Of a stretch of 23,244 nt of DNA, positions 6,977 through 16,900 are shown one piece after another. The notes under the pieces were generated by a model. The model saw only the letters and a list, made by a program, of their open reading frames with translations. It did no database searches and was not told the DNA's origin. Origin of the DNA: a virus. How positions within the stretch are numbered: the stretch's first letter is position 1; each line of letters opens with the position of its first letter. The translations under genes and the position numbers were made by a program. The stretch is from the IMG/VR virus record IMGVR_UViG_3300007539_006604, positions 1 to 23,244 of that record; one strand, 5' to 3'.

Positions 6977-8565
6977 TAAATCTCTCCAAACATTTGCAAC
7001 AACGAACGCCCCAACCGAGCGCTTTTGTTTATTGCGTCATCAGTAGTTTCGTAATCTTCAAGACTATAAATATGTCGACGAGCTTCGTCAGTTGTCATTG
7101 ATCTCATACCTTGGCCATCAGGATTGTATTCCAAAATCGGATTAAACCTAGAGTCATTTACAAAATCAACTTCAGCAGTTGAAATACCTAAAATGTTTGA
7201 AACATCTTGAGCTCGAGGTGCCATGATAGTTCTTAAATTAAAACCAGCATCAAACTGATCAGCCAACCAAGGATAACGCGTTTTAGCTTGCTCAATTAGA
7301 AACCCATTAATAGCACTTGCTTGTTTTTTGCCCGAAACAATATCGACTGCTAATTCTTCATACGATTGTCGATCAAATGCTAAACCATAATCAGAAGCTG
7401 ACTGTTGGATTTCGGCAAACCTTGCAGCTAAATCGCTTTGAACATCAATTTCATTAGGATCAAAATCGTTTTCTCCAATTAACGCATCGTAAATTTGTCC
7501 AATGTTCCATCCGTACATTAAACTATCTCGAGCAATATTGGTAAACGATTCGTCGCTTAAGGTAATCCCAAGACTTCTAGCATACGTTTCCAACGTATTG
7601 ACTTGATTGTTAATCCGCTGTTGAGTTGAAGCAGGATCGTCTAATTCCTGCTGCATAAACTCTCTTGCAGTATCGCTTGTTGTTCGCCACCATTCGGTTT
7701 GCCTAACTGCGTCCTGCAATCTTTCAGTCGACCATTGATTTAACGCGGCAAGAATTAAAATAGAACCAAGTTCTGGGTGTTGAATTAAAGTCGTTGAGTA
7801 ACCTAATTGTCTTTTAATTTCTGCTTGCAAATTAGGTGCTAAATCATTCCAAGAAACATCATCTGGAATTCCATCAGGAAAATATTCTTGAATTAACGCG
7901 TCTAAATCGTCGTTACCTTGATCGCGAACGCCGGTATCGCTTTCATACTCAGCGTAAATATCACCACCACTGCCTGACGACTGATTTCCTAACGGTGCTT
8001 CAGCAGAATTACCACTTCTGCGAGCAAAACTCCCGGTACCCCAAGTACTTGTTTGCCCCCCAGGAGCAACCGCTTCAGACAACGTTGCCGCACTAACATT
8101 AGGGTCAGCTAACGTTTTTAAAATATTCCTGTAACGCCCAAGAACAATCGTGTCAGCAGTTGCTTTCACACCATTTTCAAACGTGCTGTAATTTTGGACG
8201 TTAGCGGTATTGAACCGTGTTGAATCATAAATAGTTGAGTCGTTATAACCTCTAGTTGTTGCCAATGGGTTATTAATAGCCCGCGTATTTTCTCCTTCCA
8301 TCCAAGCAACAACAGCACGCAAATTGTTTTGATTAACAGTTAAACGCAAACCTTGAGAATTCAAATATGCTTGCGCTTCAGGCATTTGCGCTATCTCTTG
8401 CAACAACGCAGCAGCAAACTCAATCCTCGTTTTATTGTCAGGATTTCGGGTTTGGTCAAATGTTCTTTGACTCTGATTCCCTAACGGAGTGCTACCACCA
8501 ACAGTTTCGGTTGATCCTACATTTTGTTCATACTCAGGTGTATTAATAGGTTCAATAAACGCCAT
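6976..8565 (-). CDS. Virion protein with lysozyme-like N-terminal domain, 529 aa
   Basis: ATG at 8565 follows the upstream stop by two bases. Residues 45-185 resemble a lysozyme-like domain found in actinobacterial phage wall-degrading proteins. It has a helix with AWMEGEN (E90 or E92 as candidate catalytic acid), NNPLATT at 98-104, a YSTFENGVKATADTI segment at 126-140, then GRYRNILKTL and a closing WGTGSF at 175-180. The domain is bracketed by two copies of PLGNQS (residues 27-32 and 191-196) that look like flexible linker joints. Residues 200-529 are helical and polar with no motif I know. A peptidoglycan-cutting domain on a large helical protein next to a LysM protein fits a virion-borne enzyme that opens the wall during infection. 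Catalytic activity is inferred from pattern only. Confidence 0.72.
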   Translation of the reverse strand: MAFIEPINTPEYEQNVGSTETVGGSTPLGNQSQRTFDQTRNPDNKTRIEFAAALLQEIAQMPEAQAYLNSQGLRLTVNQNNLRAVVAWMEGENTRAINNPLATTRGYNDSTIYDSTRFNTANVQNYSTFENGVKATADTIVLGRYRNILKTLADPNVSAATLSEAVAPGGQTSTWGTGSFARRSGNSAEAPLGNQSSGSGGDIYAEYESDTGVRDQGNDDLDALIQEYFPDGIPDDVSWNDLAPNLQAEIKRQLGYSTTLIQHPELGSILILAALNQWSTERLQDAVRQTEWWRTTSDTAREFMQQELDDPASTQQRINNQVNTLETYARSLGITLSDESFTNIARDSLMYGWNIGQIYDALIGENDFDPNEIDVQSDLAARFAEIQQSASDYGLAFDRQSYEELAVDIVSGKKQASAINGFLIEQAKTRYPWLADQFDAGFNLRTIMAPRAQDVSNILGISTAEVDFVNDSRFNPILEYNPDGQGMRSMTTDEARRHIYSLEDYETTDDAINKSARLGRSLLQMFGEI

Positions 8566-8567
8566 AA

Positions 8568-10946
8568 CTAAGTACCCATCATGTTTCGTAAAGTAGCAAC
8601 AGCAGAGCTCATATCACGTGCAAACACTTTGCTGCCTTGCTGCCGACGCATAGCAGAAACAGCGTAATCAGTAGGAGTTGCTGCAACCTCAATGTCTCTT
8701 ATCAAATTCGGCCCTACGTAATCGTCTGACAAACTTGTTGATTCTTCAGAGGTACGTTCAAATGGAACCGGTTCTACAAGATTGGTGTCAGGCGCAAAAC
8801 GAGTATTCGGGTCCATTTCAAATTGAAGTTCATTTCCGAACTGATCATAAAGTTTACTTAAACCAGTACGGCTATTAATAGCAGCACGACGATTACGTTG
8901 TCTAGCCAAATTAATTTGATTCTGTTGTTGTTCAACTAAGAAATTAATATTAGCTTGTCGGTATTCGCTTTCTTCGGCGCGGTACGCTTGTTTTAATTTT
9001 GCCAATTCGCTAGCACTTAACCGCTCACCAATTTCAGCACGCGAAACATCTGCAAACCGTGCGTCTAATTCTTCTTCTGATCTCACTGGAAATAACTGCT
9101 CAATACCAGCGACATCAAGACCAGCACCACCAGCATCATCAAAATCAAATATTTGAGCTACTTCGCTGAATACTCTGAATGCTTCACGACGTTTATCGTT
9201 TTGCACAGCCATTGCGTCACGGTTTGGGTCTAACGCAACAAGCATCCAAAATTCAGAGTTAGCTCGTTCGTCTGCTTCGCTAATAAACCCCCAGTTAGGA
9301 ATAGCACCATTACGAATAGCAGCATTGCCGTAAAGACCCATACCCCACAAACGTTTTTGCCATTCAATTAACTGTTGTTCGTTTAACCCATACATATAGT
9401 TTTGGGCGTCGCGTAAATTAATTTCGTTTTGCTCATATGCCCGAGTGCCGCGCTCTTGAACAGTTAAAAACTGTCCTTCTCCAATTGGCACAGGAGCAGG
9501 CTCAACTACGGTAGGACCAGTTGGTTCAAAAATATTTCGGTTTTCTTGCCCAACTCCAAGAATCGGATTGTATGAACTTCTTGAAATGCCGAAATCTTCT
9601 GGGTTAAAAGTAATTCTAAATCGTTCTGAACCTGCTGCCCCTCGAGCGCCCATGCCCTGAAAAGCATTGTCAAAAATAGTTCTAGCGTCACGCGATTCAG
9701 GTGTTGCACCAAAAATCCGTTGCATGTTAACTATGCTTTGGATTTGCGCCATTTCGTTGCGACTATACAATCCGGCTGCGCTACCAAATCCTGCATCAAA
9801 GAATGCCTGTGTTGCTTGTTCGTTAGCCACATCAGCTTGCAAATCTCCTAATGCGTCCGAAGCAATGATCTGCCCTTCTTCGCTGAACGTGCTGTTTTCT
9901 AACAGGTTATTTACTTGCACATTTGCGCGTGCGGCAGCATTAGGATAAACGCCAGAAAACGTATTTGCGATATTGCCAACATTTTCTATTTGAAATTGAG
10001 TATCAAACTCGCCTCGATTGTTGCCTCCACCTAATCCAAACTCAGTTGGAAACGCAGATAGGTGAAAATCACTAGCTTGCCATTCTTGTGCAAACTCTGT
10101 TACTTGCTCACTGTTTAATCCATGCAATCGTTCAAGTGAAATTTCTGGAAACAAAAGATCAGCTAATAAAAAGTAAGCTTTTACTTCATTTGCACTTGCT
10201 CTTTTAAACCAGTTCTCTGCATTTTTTTCTTCATCGCCAGCTCGCCACCAATTAGCCTGGCTTAATGTTTCATCTTCGTATACATCAACGTTGCTTACGT
10301 AAGCCATTAACTCCAATATTTGTCTTGACTCAAGATTTTGCTCAACAAACAACCAATTATAAAATTGATTTTGATCGTTGGGGTAATTTTCTTGGACGTA
10401 ATTAATGTTTCTGTTAGCCCACTGTCTCAACGACTCGCTTCCCGAAGGGTTTCTTGACAAACCTGTCGGTATCTCGTCAAGTGTTGGGCCTTCGACGACA
10501 GGAGGCTGGCTTTCAGTTTGAGAGCTTTCGATGGCAGGAAGCTCGCTCTCAATTTGTAAGCTTTCGACGGCAGGAAGCTGGCTTTCAGTTGTTAACTGCT
10601 CACCACTCGCAGCGTTTCTAATAGCAGGTGCTAAATCTTCTGGAGAAAATGTTCGTAATTTACTTTGCAAATCAACATTGTTCTGAACACTTTCAGCAAA
10701 CGCTTGTTCGTTTTCCGCAGCGCTTGTGCCATTTTCAGTTAAACGCTCAAATTCGGCAACAGCTTCTTGATGTTGACGAATTTCATTTCGTTTAGTTTCA
10801 ATTTCTTGTTGTCGTTCATACGTATATTGCTCATCTTGAGCATTTTCTAACTCAATTAACTCTTGCTCAGAGTCTCGATATTGTTCAATAGTCTGCTTTA
10901 ATTGAGTTAAATGAAATTGATAAACTTCTTCAAGTTGTTCAGCCAT
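8568..10946 (-). CDS. Large internal virion-type protein, 792 aa
   Basis: ATG at 10946 overlaps the stop of the giant gene by eight bases, with GAGGAG in front as ribosome site. The first 70 residues form a strongly charged coiled coil (QLKQTIEQYRDSEQELIELE). Residues 117-152 are three copies of a 12-residue unit (TESQLPAVESLQ and variants), probably a disordered spacer. The remainder is mostly helical and polar with Gln, Asn, Ala and aromatic residues, without membrane segments or catalytic motifs I recognise. A GFGSAAGLYSRNE segment in the middle and a basic C-terminal helix (QNQINLARQRNRRAAINSR) are notable. It is likely part of an internal core or ejection complex with its neighbours, judged by size, composition and position. 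A tail or head fibre role cannot be excluded. Confidence 0.7.
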   Translation of the reverse strand: MAEQLEEVYQFHLTQLKQTIEQYRDSEQELIELENAQDEQYTYERQQEIETKRNEIRQHQEAVAEFERLTENGTSAAENEQAFAESVQNNVDLQSKLRTFSPEDLAPAIRNAASGEQLTTESQLPAVESLQIESELPAIESSQTESQPPVVEGPTLDEIPTGLSRNPSGSESLRQWANRNINYVQENYPNDQNQFYNWLFVEQNLESRQILELMAYVSNVDVYEDETLSQANWWRAGDEEKNAENWFKRASANEVKAYFLLADLLFPEISLERLHGLNSEQVTEFAQEWQASDFHLSAFPTEFGLGGGNNRGEFDTQFQIENVGNIANTFSGVYPNAAARANVQVNNLLENSTFSEEGQIIASDALGDLQADVANEQATQAFFDAGFGSAAGLYSRNEMAQIQSIVNMQRIFGATPESRDARTIFDNAFQGMGARGAAGSERFRITFNPEDFGISRSSYNPILGVGQENRNIFEPTGPTVVEPAPVPIGEGQFLTVQERGTRAYEQNEINLRDAQNYMYGLNEQQLIEWQKRLWGMGLYGNAAIRNGAIPNWGFISEADERANSEFWMLVALDPNRDAMAVQNDKRREAFRVFSEVAQIFDFDDAGGAGLDVAGIEQLFPVRSEEELDARFADVSRAEIGERLSASELAKLKQAYRAEESEYRQANINFLVEQQQNQINLARQRNRRAAINSRTGLSKLYDQFGNELQFEMDPNTRFAPDTNLVEPVPFERTSEESTSLSDDYVGPNLIRDIEVAATPTDYAVSAMRRQQGSKVFARDMSSAVATLRNMMGT
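10490..10597 (-). repeat. Three tandem 36-base coding repeats
   Basis: Three adjacent 36-base units begin at 10490, 10526 and 10562. Shared parts on the plus strand include TTTCGAnGGCAGGAAGCT and GCTTTCAGTT-like pieces. They stay in frame and encode three 12-residue copies of a Glu/Ser/Pro motif in the 792-residue protein. The copy number may vary between relatives. Confidence 0.85.
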
Positions 10947-13900
10947 ACTGCAACTCCTCTACTTCAGCCAACCCAGGCTCAATCACACTGTTATAAAAAT
11001 GCAACGTCGTTGGGTTACGTCGCACATATGATTCCATAGTCGCGCGCATTCGTTGATCCAACTCTGCTCGATAATCTTTAACCATTTCAGCAGTACGACC
11101 AGTCAAAGCATCACGCTGCGCTCGGTACAACGCGTACAACTGATACAACCCATCTAACAATAAAAACTGTTGATCTTTGTCAAATCGGTCATCAACACGG
11201 TATTGTTCCCACTCGCTCAATACTTGAGTTCTACGTTGTTCGCCTTTGCCAGATGACCAATTAGCAGCAAACGCCGGATTAGCAGCCAAAAATTCTTGGC
11301 TTTGCCTTCGCCAACGATCATTTTCCTCTAACCGCAACCGAGTTTTTTCTGGCCCAGGATTCATTTGCCTAATAGCTTCAAGATTCCGTGTATGAATTCG
11401 ACGCAAATCCTGATACGGACCAATCGCAGCATTAAACTGTAACGTGTCGTAAAATTCCGTTAATTCATTTTTGCTACGCAAATTATGTGCCAGCATTTTG
11501 TTGTACGCAGCAAAATCAAATTGATCGTCGTTTTCCTTTTGGCCTAAAGGAATTAACCATGATCCTGCAAAAGCGTACCGGTTTAACAAATCTTCGTTTG
11601 AACGCATCCAATCCAAAGATTGTTCAGTTGGGATTCCAGAAACGCCAGTAACAGATGAACTCGCAAAAACAGTCCACGCAGTAGCATCAGGATTTTCTTT
11701 TAAGAACTGAGAAACAGCTTCATCCCACTCAAACCCTTGATCGGTTAATTCAAAAAGCCGAGCTCGAGGAATTTCATTTAATTCGTCAGCGTTAAGCCCA
11801 ACATTAGCCATCCAATTATCAGGGTCTAACGATAAAGCGTTATCACCAGTAATAATGTCCCCCGCTGAAGGAGGCGCAGGAGCTATGAACCCGTAAATAG
11901 CTTCAGTCAACGCCAGAATACGTGTCCAATTTTCGACACGATCCAGAAACGCCTGCTTTTCTGCGTAAGTTGCATCTTCTTCTAACCCATACCCATTAGC
12001 TTCAAGGTACTGAATTGCCCTGATACCCGCGCTAACGTGCCGCGAACCACTTGGGTCCCACATGGTAGTCGCTGCAATAACTCGTCGCAGAGAAGCGGGT
12101 ACAAGTACCTCATAGGCCCCACGATCTCCGATTTGGCCAGTGTGCAACGGGAACAAATCGTGTTCGACAATTGGCGCCAACTCAGGGAACCTATTTTTAA
12201 ACGCACCTAATCCTAAGCCAAGAACTGGGCCAGGTGACGGCTTCCATAAACCATCCAAACCAGGCAAAGACATTTTCAATTCGCCGGTTAATGGCATGGC
12301 TATAGGTAAATGAGCGTCTTTGCCTGAAACAAGTGACCATGAACGAGCAATAACGTCAGTCGCAACCGCAGAACCAGGCATAACAAAAATATCTTCACCA
12401 GTTTCAGGGTTAGACATAATTGTGCCAGACGATTTCATGCCGTGATACAACAGTTGGAGGCGACGGATACCTTCAGGGCTTTCCGCAAAAGCTCGGGTCC
12501 AACGTTTAATAAATTGTTCAGTGGCAAAATGGAACGGGATGTAGTTTCCTGTCCATTGTTGGAACTGTGATCTTAAACGATGGTCATCAACAAAACGTAT
12601 TGCTGCCCGGAACGCTCGTTCTGTTGCCATAACTTGCGTTTGGGCACGCACAGATGCGTCATTTTTGTACGCTCTGTTTACCATTTTGAATGTTTCCGCA
12701 TTCATACTTGCTAAATGTGCAGGTACTGGGATTTTGTTTGCGTAAGCTTCGTCTAACCAATTCGTAAACTGCCCATACGTTTTTACTTGATTTCTAACAG
12801 AAATATCAAACAAATGCATTACGTAATCAAGATCACCCGTTTGCATATGTTTGTCAACGCCGCGCATAATTTGATGAGCTTTAGCAAACAGTTCATCCCC
12901 GGTTTTTGCTTGGTCTCCTACCGTTGACAAAATTTTATTCCAATTTGTAGCCAACGTATAATCAGGCAAATGCGGCAAACCAGCACTTAGTCCTAAACGT
13001 TTTAAAGCTAAGTCAAGAATTTCAAACTCATCTTCGCGTAACATCGCGTAATCAATATGTGCGGGTTTCGCTTTAACATCAGGTTTCGACGGTTGATCTT
13101 TAAACCGTTTCTTGCTTAACCAATACCGCGAATTTTCATTATGCGTTTTGTTATACAACTCTTGCGTTTCGCCCCATAACGACTGGCTACGCATTCGTTT
13201 TACGTTTGCTTCGGCAAGTCTCATTGCACGCAAATATTCCATTGTGTATAACGGTTGCCGCGCAATTGAATCAACAGCCGCAGTAATGTGGTTGAACCCA
13301 AATTTTTTAATTCGCTCCCACATTGCGTCTTGCCCAACAGCTTTATACGTAGGCATTGCAAAAATTTGTTTAGCGTTTGATGCTTCCGATACGTGAGTAG
13401 GGCTAAATAAAGTGTTGCCAAATGATGTGTCTGCACTAACAAGTTGATGTCCAATAAATTCATGAACCAACTCATTGTCATCAGGGTTGTAAAACAGCTC
13501 TGCGTAACGTCTTTCAATCGCTTCTGCGTGCATACGAGTTAAGGTTTCAGCAGTAACCCCTTCAACAGCTTCGCCATCAATAATTTGAATTGGGTTATTG
13601 CCAAACTGATCAAACGAAAGCCAAGTTTCAACAGGAATATCAAACGCTTCCGCTTGCTCAAACGATGCGTCAGTTCTTTTAATTAACCTATTTTCACTTG
13701 TTGCAATATTTAATTCTTCAGTTGTAACATTCCTGTAAAACGGCAACTCATCCAAATAAGATTGCGGGTCTAAACCTAAAACCTCATCTAAAGTTTCGTT
13801 AAAAGCTTTTTGCACTCGCAGGGCTTGTTCGTAATTAGAAAATGCAAGCCCTTGAAGTATCGCGGGAAACGGTTGGGTAAATTCTCCAACACCCTTATTT

Positions 13901-16900
13901 AATTCTCGCAATCCCGACACATAAGGGTAGCGAGGCGAATTAGGCGGTTGCTGTTGCGCGAATTCACGGCCACGCATTAAACGTCGAATAACGTTTTCAG
14001 GCAAACCTTTTTCAGTTAACAACGATTCAAGTTGAAATGCTTGTTGATCATTCAATTGATACATCATGTATTGACGGTTATTGTCAACAGCAGGGGCATA
14101 CAATCGAATTTGCCCAGGAGGAATAGCTTCTGCCAACATTTCATTATTAGGCCCACGACGTGAACGCACCATGCCTCTTACAAGAGGCTCAAGTTCAGCA
14201 GTTCCTAAAAGTTGTTCCGCTTGTTGGCGCAATATAAATCGCAGTTCTTCAAATGAATCAACAAAGTCATCGACTCGTTGTGTAAGAGCGCCTTGAATTA
14301 CAGACCTAGTATCAGCTCCTAAATTTAAAACTTCGTCTAACCATTCTTCAAACCGCGCTTGATTAAAACTATCATTCACGCGATTAGGCGAAATATTGTT
14401 AGGATAAACTCTAAACCCAAAAGGTTTAGTTTCTTTTACAGTTTCAATTAACCGCAATCTGGCAAGTTCATTTGACGGGTTTGCTAATAAAAGTTTGAAA
14501 TCAGAACCAAGCAAATTGTACTGAGATTGCAAGTTTCTAAGTACTTGAATATAAGTTTGCCCATTAAGCCCTGATTCTTCAAGCTTTCGGCGCACGGATG
14601 GATTGACGTAACGAGTTAATGTCCGAAGCAAATTTTGCTCAAGAACACCATTCCCAGCGCGACTAACTTGCGAATGAACACCCTGCAAGTAATACGGGTC
14701 GCCAGGTGTTCCTAAAACCCAACCTGCATCACGATCAATAATTACTTGTTGACGTTGGCCTATCTGAAGTAACTCATCAGGATCATTTAATTGCAATTGC
14801 CCTGACGTAAACAACTCAGCAACTGAAGCATTGCCAGACATAGTTTGTCTTGCCCATTGTTCAGCGGCAGCATTTGGAGTTGCCAACATTTTGTTCATGT
14901 ACCGAATGTTTTCCCAATCATCAACAGCCATTACTGTTTTAGGGTCACGCGACAAAGCACCCTTAATTTGATCAGGTTTATATCTGTTAATTGTTAAACC
15001 AGTTAACGTTTGAGCCGCATCCAAATATTGTTCATCAAAATTGTCAAGAATTTGAGCGTTTTCAATTTGCAACAGTTGACGTGTAAAAATTAAATCTTTA
15101 GTCCCGTTTACGCCTAGCCACGACAGCGGCCTTTGAAGTGCAGTATCTGGATTATTAATGGTTGCACGCAACTGTTGACGAACAGCGTTAGTCGCGTACA
15201 CATACATCTTTTCAGCAACGCTAATTTGTGAATTGCCGAACAAGCGATGCCGATATTCAGGGCCAATCATTTCATTGTAAATGTTCCCTAAATCAATAAG
15301 CTCCCTTACATCAGGGTCGTCCCAAGCTATTGAACGTTCAATATCCGGGTCTTTGCGAATTTTTTTAGCCAACCTGTTTTGATACCACTGCCCGGTAGGC
15401 AACAACCCACCAGCAATACGATTTGTTTCTGGGTCAATGCGAATATCATCAGCAGCAAATCGCAAAATCTTGCCACCAATAAAATCTTGCGGTTTGCGGA
15501 ACAATTGATTTAAAAGTTCTTCACCAGCAGCTCGAGGGATAAAACCAAGGCGTAGCAACACTGACGGTTTCCATATTTGCTGCATCCCACTTTCAAGCCA
15601 TTGAGGGTTTGCCCACCCATGTACTTGACGCATGTAATTATGTTTCCTGCTAACAGCAAGCAAATCCCTAAAATCAGGTATACGCATTGCATTAGCGTGA
15701 TCTGCTTGCGGCAAAACACCGTGTGGCCCACCGCCGTACACATTCAAATCTTCAGCGACACCATAACGGCCACTGTGATTCTTCAACTTGCTTAATAACC
15801 CGTTAATTGCGTCTGGGTCAGCAGCTTTTAAACCACTAGCGGTAAAAATACCGTCGTACAAAGATTCGATCCCTTTGCGCTGAAGCACAGGATCATTACT
15901 AGTTAAAACTTCTACCCAACCACGCTTAACAGATGTTGGCAAATTAAATAACGTGCCAACAGATTCGACAATATTAATAAAGTCTTGCGTGTTTTGTGAC
16001 GCTAAGGTTCCTTCAAAATTTATAACTGTCCCACTCAAAGGAACTTGCCGAGTCAAAACTTGTGCTAAACGCGCAGCGTTACTAAAAACATTTAAGTTAA
16101 GATTGCGTCCAGCAACTTGCACATCACTACCATAAAGCAAAGCTTTAAGGAACAAACCATTTTCATACTTCTCACGCAACCACGAAGTAGTTACACTTTC
16201 CGTAATCCGATCAGACAACCCAAGCGAAGCATCCCACACATCTCCATATTCAATTACTAAATCGTCAACAGATCGTTGACTCGTAGGCGCAGCAAAAAAG
16301 TCGATAGCATCATGAGCAGTAGCAGACGAAAACAGTTTACGGTGACCTTGTTTTGTCAACATGGGAAGTTCTACCCAATCGCGACGAACAGGCACACGCC
16401 CGCTCGATATCGCTGCGATACCTGCGTCACTCTGAAGAAACTTGAAAACGTCGTCCGCAGATTGAATTATTTGATCTCCCTCGATGAGTTTATTTTTGAG
16501 AGAATTGACAATCGGGATTACTTGCGGCACCTCTTGGAGCAAATCAGCCACGCCGTTTTCACTATTAAAAGCAACAGCAATGCGGTCAAGGGTGTTCTCA
16601 AACGCTTCCCCAACAGTCAAAGCTTCACCTGTTTGCCCTCCTCGCCGCAAAGAAGAACGAATTCCACTAGTACCAAAAGCACCGAGTTTTTCTTGCGAGT
16701 TGCGCAATACTTCCAAACGCTCAAAAATGTCCTCAGTTTTGTTGATGCCACGTCTAGCAAGGCGACTGGATTTTGCTGCACTACCGACAATCAAAAACGG
16801 ATCAGTAGCTATTAACCAAGCTGCGTCAACACTGCCACTTAACACGTTGTATGGCGCGCTTCCAGGGTCAAGCCAAGTAAATGAGCGTGCAATAAACCTG

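Noticed and set aside
13440-13470. HEFIGH in the giant protein (near residue 1481) as a zinc protease motif
   Set aside because: The zincin motif needs His-Glu-x-x-His; here there are three residues between Glu and the second His, and no third ligand is apparent.
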